Positions 58,938-64,000 of a stretch of DNA of 64,000 bases are shown piece by piece. Position numbers and translations under genes: made by a program. The notes beneath the pieces were generated by a model. It was not told where the DNA came from. It worked only from the letters and a program-made list of their open reading frames with translations, and did not search any database. Position 1 is the first letter of the stretch. Each line of letters opens with the position of its first letter. Source of the DNA: Gossypium raimondii (taxonomy: Eukaryota; Streptophyta; Magnoliopsida; Malvales; Malvaceae); NCBI RefSeq assembly GCF_025698545.1, contig NC_068567.1:5766001-5830000 (forward strand), given 5' to 3'.

Positions 58938-61900
58938 TGTAACACCCGTAACCGTCGCTAGAATAGGGTTACGAGGTATTATCGGCCCAAATTCAAATTC
59001 AAAAAATCATAGATGTACACATATTCAACCTACTAAGCCAACCAAGTCTTAAATCAAAAAGGTAATATCAACTTATTACGAGTCATTTCATATCATGTAT
59101 CGATCATATTCGTAAACACATAACTCATAATTAAAAATTATGCAGAATATTTCAAACACCACTTTTGGTCATACCTCATTTCGCCTACTTGACTAACAAA
59201 TCAATTACAAACAACAATGACACAAATGTGTATATAAAACTCACATTTAAAATTTCACCTATTTTACATGTAATCATTATATTTTAACATATGTACCTAT
59301 ATCAACCCTTATAAATACAAGCAAATATAAACATTGGGCGAATATGCCATAAGCATTTGTACAATTTCATAGTATATTCACTTATTATTATTCAAACACT
59401 CAAAACTACTTGTCAAATTGCATACAAATATTTATTCATCAAATAAATAAAGTTACTATTCATATGTCCAATTTCTCAAGCTTTAGCGAATACAATTAAG
59501 CTTAAATACTTATGCTTTAACCAATGTCAAATTCATCAATACTCAAACCATTCCATGCATAACATACCAAGGCCGATCCTATATATATATATATTTACTA
59601 TGTATTATTTATCCCTCAATGTATCAAAGGTCATTTACAAGACCAAGTCCATAAACAATGCTCATTATGCAATTTACCAATTTCAACTACTCTATATTCA
59701 TAGTAAATCAATATACAACTTTCACATAGTAAATGATAATTCAAATTCAATCTCAATTCTGAAAATTAAGATATTTCCATCCATGATTTCAAACATAGCT
59801 TATACTTATATCATATCATATCAATCAACTTTACTTGTCTATCACAACCAGTATGCATAATTATCAAAATTCAAAATTCTTCCAAAGCATAACATCACTT
59901 ATATTAGTCTCAACCATTTACGAAACATAGCCAAATCTTCAACCATAATATTTAATCAAAGCATTAAACCATTCATATCAAAATAAACAAGCCATTTTCG
60001 CATGGCCTATTATATATATACACTTCATTCAAAATATATTCAAAAGGGAAGTATAGCCTATACATGCCATAGATTTTAAATTTAACTTTTATAGGTACCG
60101 ATGGACGGACGATAGTGTGATTGACTACGCTGATGATCCCCGAGCCCGTAACTAGCTTCCAAAATCTATAAAACCGAAGGAAACACACGTACACAATAAG
60201 CTATCACAACTTAGTAAGTCATAAACAATTAAACAATTCAATGACGTTAATAATTCAATAACAAAACCGAACAATGCAATCATATTCATATATATACACA
60301 TTCGAGCTTGCAAAACTTAAATATCAAATATGTAACTATGAACCAATTTCAGCTTGGCCGAATATACCTTTAAATAATAACATAGTTATTTTTTTCATCT
60401 TCAAATCATATACCCACTCTTTACCGAATGAACTCATTCATATATAAATGAATATAGAACATAATTATGACTTCACATATACTTACCCCTTTGGCCGAAT
60501 ATAAGCTTTTCCCACACACACATGCTTTCATTTGCATCAAATAATTTGTATCAAAATTGACATAACCAACTAACTTTAATAGCATATATTAATTAACTAT
60601 TACGTACTTATACTAACATATACATATATGTCACATTTATCATTCATCGAATCAGTACAATTTGTGCTAAATAATTTATCAAGGCCATAATAAAGTTGCA
60701 CAATTAGTGCTCTCTCTCATTTAACCAAATTGATCTCGGTTCCGCAACTTAGTGCCCGTTATTAACATAATTATTTGGTTTCGCACACTTAGTGCTCGTT
60801 ATTTAACATCATTACTTAGTTTCGCACACTTAGTGCTTGTTATTCAACATCATTATTTAATTTCGCATACTTAGTGTCAAGCATATAGCCGTAGCTATTC
60901 TATACTCGCACACTCAGTGCTAAATATTGATAAATCACATCCACGTCTATTTCTACTTCCCAAGCTTAAACACATTCGGCTACACACATATAAATATATA
61001 AGTGCATATTTTCATTTCAGCATGTATATATATATTATATTTATTTAAAGATTATAACACCTATTTGCTTATAAACTTACCCTGGATAGCGATAAACCGG
61101 AACAGAACGATTAATCGACGACTTTATTTTTCCCCCGATCCAAGTTCGATTTCTTTAATTCTTGATCTAAACACATTCAAATTTAACTCATTCAAACATA
61201 ATTTCATTCAATTTTATCCAAAAACACATAAATAGGCAATTTACCATTTTTCCCCTGATATTTAACATTTTTACAATTTAGTCCAAATTGCACAAAACAC
61301 AAAATATTCCAAATTAATCACAATGTAGTTTGGCCGAATATTCCCTAGTCTCTATTTAATATTTCTTACAATTTAACTCAAAATAATCAAATCCATCAAA
61401 AATTCAAAAACAAACATAATAATCTATCACATATCTTTTATTTTCTACCATCAAACTACAAAAACCACAAACTATCATTAATTGCACATCACAAAATCAT
61501 CATAAATTCCAAAAATTAAAGCATGGGTTTTGAAGAACACGAAGCAACGATCTCAAAAACATAAAAATTATCAAAAATCGATTTAAAAACATACCTCAAT
61601 CAAGCTCAACCTAGGCCGAATATAACAAGGCTTCAACTCTTTCTTTTTCTTTCAATATTCGGTGATGGGTGGATGAACAATCCACTAACATTTTTTTTTT
61701 CATTTGTTTTATTATAATATACATTATAATTCATTTACCAATTAACCTTTAATAATAATATTTAACATATATGCTAAGGTCATTCTTGTCAAATGCCACC
61801 CACTAACTTTAATAATGGTCTATTTGCCACATAAATCCTTCACATTAAAAGAACAACTATTATTCGGCCCTTTTGAATTTAACCCTTAAATTTTTATTTT

Positions 61901-62077
61901 ACGCGATTAAATCCTTTCATTTAATCAGACACTTAAACGATAAAATTAAAACACGAAAATTTCACACAAGAAAATTCACACATAATAGACACAAAAAATA
62001 ATATTAAAATATTTTTCCAATTCGGATTTGTGGTCCCAAAACCACTGTCCGACTAGGGTTTAAACCGGGCTGTTACA
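58938..62077 (+). mobile_element. 3.14-kb solo LTR nested in the other LTR
   Basis: Begins TGTAACACCCGTAACC and ends GGGCTGTTACA. The flanking 5-bp sequences are identical, TGTTC at 58933-58937 and TGTTC at 62078-62082, a perfect target duplication. No gag-pol coding is readable inside. The size and TGTAACACC start suit Ty3/gypsy elements with very long LTRs. Confidence 0.8.
60739..60920 (+). repeat. Tandem repeat of about 41 bp inside the solo LTR
   Basis: Four to five units start near 60740, 60779, 60820, 60861 and 60902. Each has TCGCACACTTAGTGCT-like then CGTTATT(T/C)AACATCATTA. Isolated TTAGTGCT/GTGCTAAAT words also flank the array. Confidence 0.75.
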
Positions 62078-62542
62078 TGTTCTGGTTGGGTAAGTACAAT
62101 TTCCGTGATGTTAATTGAAAGTTAATTGTGTAGTTCTGTTGTGAATTCTAAGAAACAACAGTTTCGTACGGTCGAAATAGTTTCGTGTTAGTGGGTTGAA
62201 TTCACTTCGTTAAGCGATCCTAGTTTCTTTGTTTTAGGCGTGCGTGTTGAAAGTAGCGTTTCCCAATAGTCTAATTCGAGTGGGTGTCGTTGATTCGTTG
62301 GTAAGTGTCAGTTTCGTTAGAGGTTTCCTATTGAAGTTTTTGACATAGTTCAGTAAGTGTTAAATTGTGCGAATTTCGTTGTTTTAGTCAATTAATTGTT
62401 TCTGGTTGGCTAATTTAGGCTTTAGGATTTCTCTACGTTGTTTCTGTGTCAAAACTACTTTAGGTACATATCAAAAACCCAAGTTTTTACGAATTTTAGA
62501 CGCCGAAAAATAAGGCTATCGAATTAGAGACGCATGGGCTAA

Positions 62543-62645
62543 AGGCACAGACGTGTGTCTAGGCCGTGTGACTCACTGTTTGCCACTAGAGACTACACAG
62601 GCGTGTGTCTAGGTTGTGTGACTCACGGTTTGTGATTTAGGACTA
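62543..62645 (+). repeat. Short GC-rich repeat pair in the outer LTR
   Basis: Two units of about 52 bp. Each has (A/G)CGTGTGTCTAGG, then GTGTGACTCAC(T/G)GTTTG and GACTACAC. Confidence 0.6.
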
Positions 62646-63121
62646 CACGGCCAGACGATACAAGTGTTTGTCAGGCCATAGGAGACACACGGGCATGCAA
62701 ACGGATGTGTACCAAGCCATGTGCTAGGCCGTGTAAAACCACACAGGCGTGTGGCCCAAAGATTAGATTTTCCCTCGGTATGTGTCGTTTGAAACGATTG
62801 TAGGCCTTCTATAGGGTCTCCGTATGTACTGAATTAGACTATATAAGCTATGATTTTTTGATACGTGACTGAATACTGAGAGATCTATTGTATATTGCAT
62901 ATGGTAATTGTTACTGATATTGAATTATTCGGTATGGATATTAGAGCTTTCTTAAGCTCGTATAAGACCAAAAATAGTTGTATATTGCATCATATGTTTA
63001 TAGTACTCATAAATAAATGTTAATGGTAAAAATTGAAAGTAATTTATAGTAGTTTCTCTAGCAACAAATGTGGCATATTATAACTCAGATTTGACGATCG
63101 GGTATCAAATGTTACATTTAT

Positions 63122-63133
63122 TGGTATCAAAGC
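63122..63133 (+). other. Retrotransposon primer-binding site (initiator tRNA-Met type)
   Basis: TGGTATCAAAGC differs at one base from TGGTATCAGAGC, the usual complement of the 3' end of initiator methionine tRNA. It lies 5 nt after the TGTTACA end of the LTR. Confidence 0.75.
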
Positions 63134-63504
63134 TATAGGTTTAGCCTATTCTCAAACTAAATTGAGCTCGAAGTTGAGTCTAGAGGTATATTCCAAAGTC
63201 AAGTTGAGTCTAACTCGAGATTTCGATGCTGATTTTTAAATTCCTCTATTTTATAGCTAAAGATGTAAAAAGAATTGAGGAACGTTGTTAATGATGATAT
63301 AAATAGCAACAACCACTCTGTTGAGAGTAAGAATAAGATTAAAATCGAGGCACTTGGCGTTGATTCAGTCGGTGCTCAATAGAATAGAGCTGATAGACCT
63401 TGACAAAAAGGTCAAGATGATAAGAATTTTCTCTGCACGATAGCAGAAATCCTTTAGAAAGTAGCGAGAGCTACTCCGTAAGTTGCACCAGTAGCTGTAG
63501 TTCG

Positions 63505-64000
63505 GTGACCTCGATAAAAGAGTTGCAAAAATATAGAGCAACCAAGTTTAAAGGATTGAAAGGTGTCGATTCATCCTCAGTCGAAATTTGGTTAAAACCG
63601 ATCGAACGGGTCTTGCAACAATTAGAATGTTCACCACCGAAGTGCGTCATTTGTGTGGTATCTCTCCTAAAAGAAGAAGCTTATCAATGGTGGCTAACAA
63701 TTAGAATGTTCACCGCCAAAGTGTGTCATTTGTGTGTTTGAGTTTGAGAAGAAGTATATTAGTGAATTGTATTTGGAAGATAAAAAACTAGAATTTATGA
63801 TGTTGAAGTAAGAGAATATGCTAGTAGTCGACTACGAACAAGAGTTCTTGCGACTCAGCAAGTATTTTCTCAAGTTAGTGCCCACAGAAGAGGAGAGTCA
63901 TAAGTGATTCCATCGGGGATTACGAGATCAACTCCGAGTTCAGTTGGTTTCGCATAAGCTTAAGGAATTTGTCGATCTAGCTGAACGAGCAAAAATGGTT
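63505..64000 (+). pseudogene. Gag region of the Ty3/gypsy-type element, broken and cut by the window edge
   Basis: One frame reads KYRATKFKGLKGVDSSSVEI, then WLKPIERVLQQLE, CSPPKCVICVVSLL and KEEAYQWW, the retrotransposon gag core (W..IERVLQQLECSP...A.QWW). A short duplication of the TTAGAATGTTCACC(A/G)CC word (63622 and 63701) disrupts it. Later pieces (FEFEKKYIS-like, VDYEQEFLRLSKYF, EEESHK) need other frames. No start upstream is convincing, and the rest lies beyond 64000. Confidence 0.75.

Larger units (their letters stand above)
58496..63116 (+). mobile_element. 5' LTR of a Ty3/gypsy-type retrotransposon, split by a nested LTR
   Basis: Starts TGTAACACTC and ends AAATGTTACA, giving TGTAACA/TGTTACA inverted ends. 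A primer-binding site follows 5 nt later. Removing the nested insertion leaves an LTR of about 1476 bp. Its right half (62520-62770) is rich in ACACGG, GCGTGTG and CGTGTGACTCAC words with partial repeats. The preceding 5 bp, GGTTA, would be the target duplication; its partner lies outside the window. Confidence 0.75.

Noticed and set aside
58795-59052. A plus-strand frame crossing 58938
   Set aside because: It spans the border of the nested LTR and a T/C-rich tract, so it is chance.
60739-60920. Regularly spaced repeats considered as a CRISPR-like array
   Set aside because: Units are contiguous about 41-bp tandem repeats without unique spacers, inside a plant LTR.

Overview
The window is plant nuclear DNA: AT-rich intergenic sequence, spliced genes with GT-AG introns, and many decayed transposons. 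Gene content, and LTRs carrying ACACGG/CGTGTG-type words of the kind common in cotton, suggest a eudicot, plausibly Malvaceae such as Gossypium. The family is an inference; no marker gene was compared.

Seven protein-coding genes are supported by exon reconstruction with phases checked at every junction. From left to right they are: a 73-aa single-membrane-span protein (minus, 1100-2168); a 1133-aa tandem-BRCT DNA-damage-type protein in 9 exons (minus, 3555-8372); a 932-aa DnaJ protein with two DUF3444 domains (minus, 16861-19659); a 1368-aa RUNKEL-type kinase-like protein in 10 exons (plus, 26708-32605); a 535-aa vacuolar-type Na+/H+ exchanger in 14 exons (minus, 35506-40043); a 384-aa Tubby-like F-box protein in 5 exons (plus, 53161-54956); and a 535-aa BAM9-type beta-amylase homologue in 3 exons (minus, 55208-57844). 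A broken ALG11-like fragment lies at 47260-48066.

Between the genes lie a decayed plant-mobile-domain gene facing a gutted Mutator-like transposase (8841-15520), several small inverted-repeat elements, a LINE-type RNase H scrap (50754-50996), a 189-bp LTR-like miniature (51986-52174), and at the right edge a Ty3/gypsy-type element. The 5' LTR of that element contains a 3.14-kb solo LTR with a perfect 5-bp target duplication (58496-64000).

The genes do not form a pathway. From memory, the Arabidopsis homologues BAM9 (At5g18670), TLP11 (At5g18680), RUK (At5g18700) and a DnaJ-DUF3444 gene (At5g18750) sit close together, so part of this window looks like a conserved syntenic block expanded by transposons. 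The most unusual structural signal is a short dispersed repeat found in at least seven copies. Every copy I recognised lies inside an intron of one of four genes.
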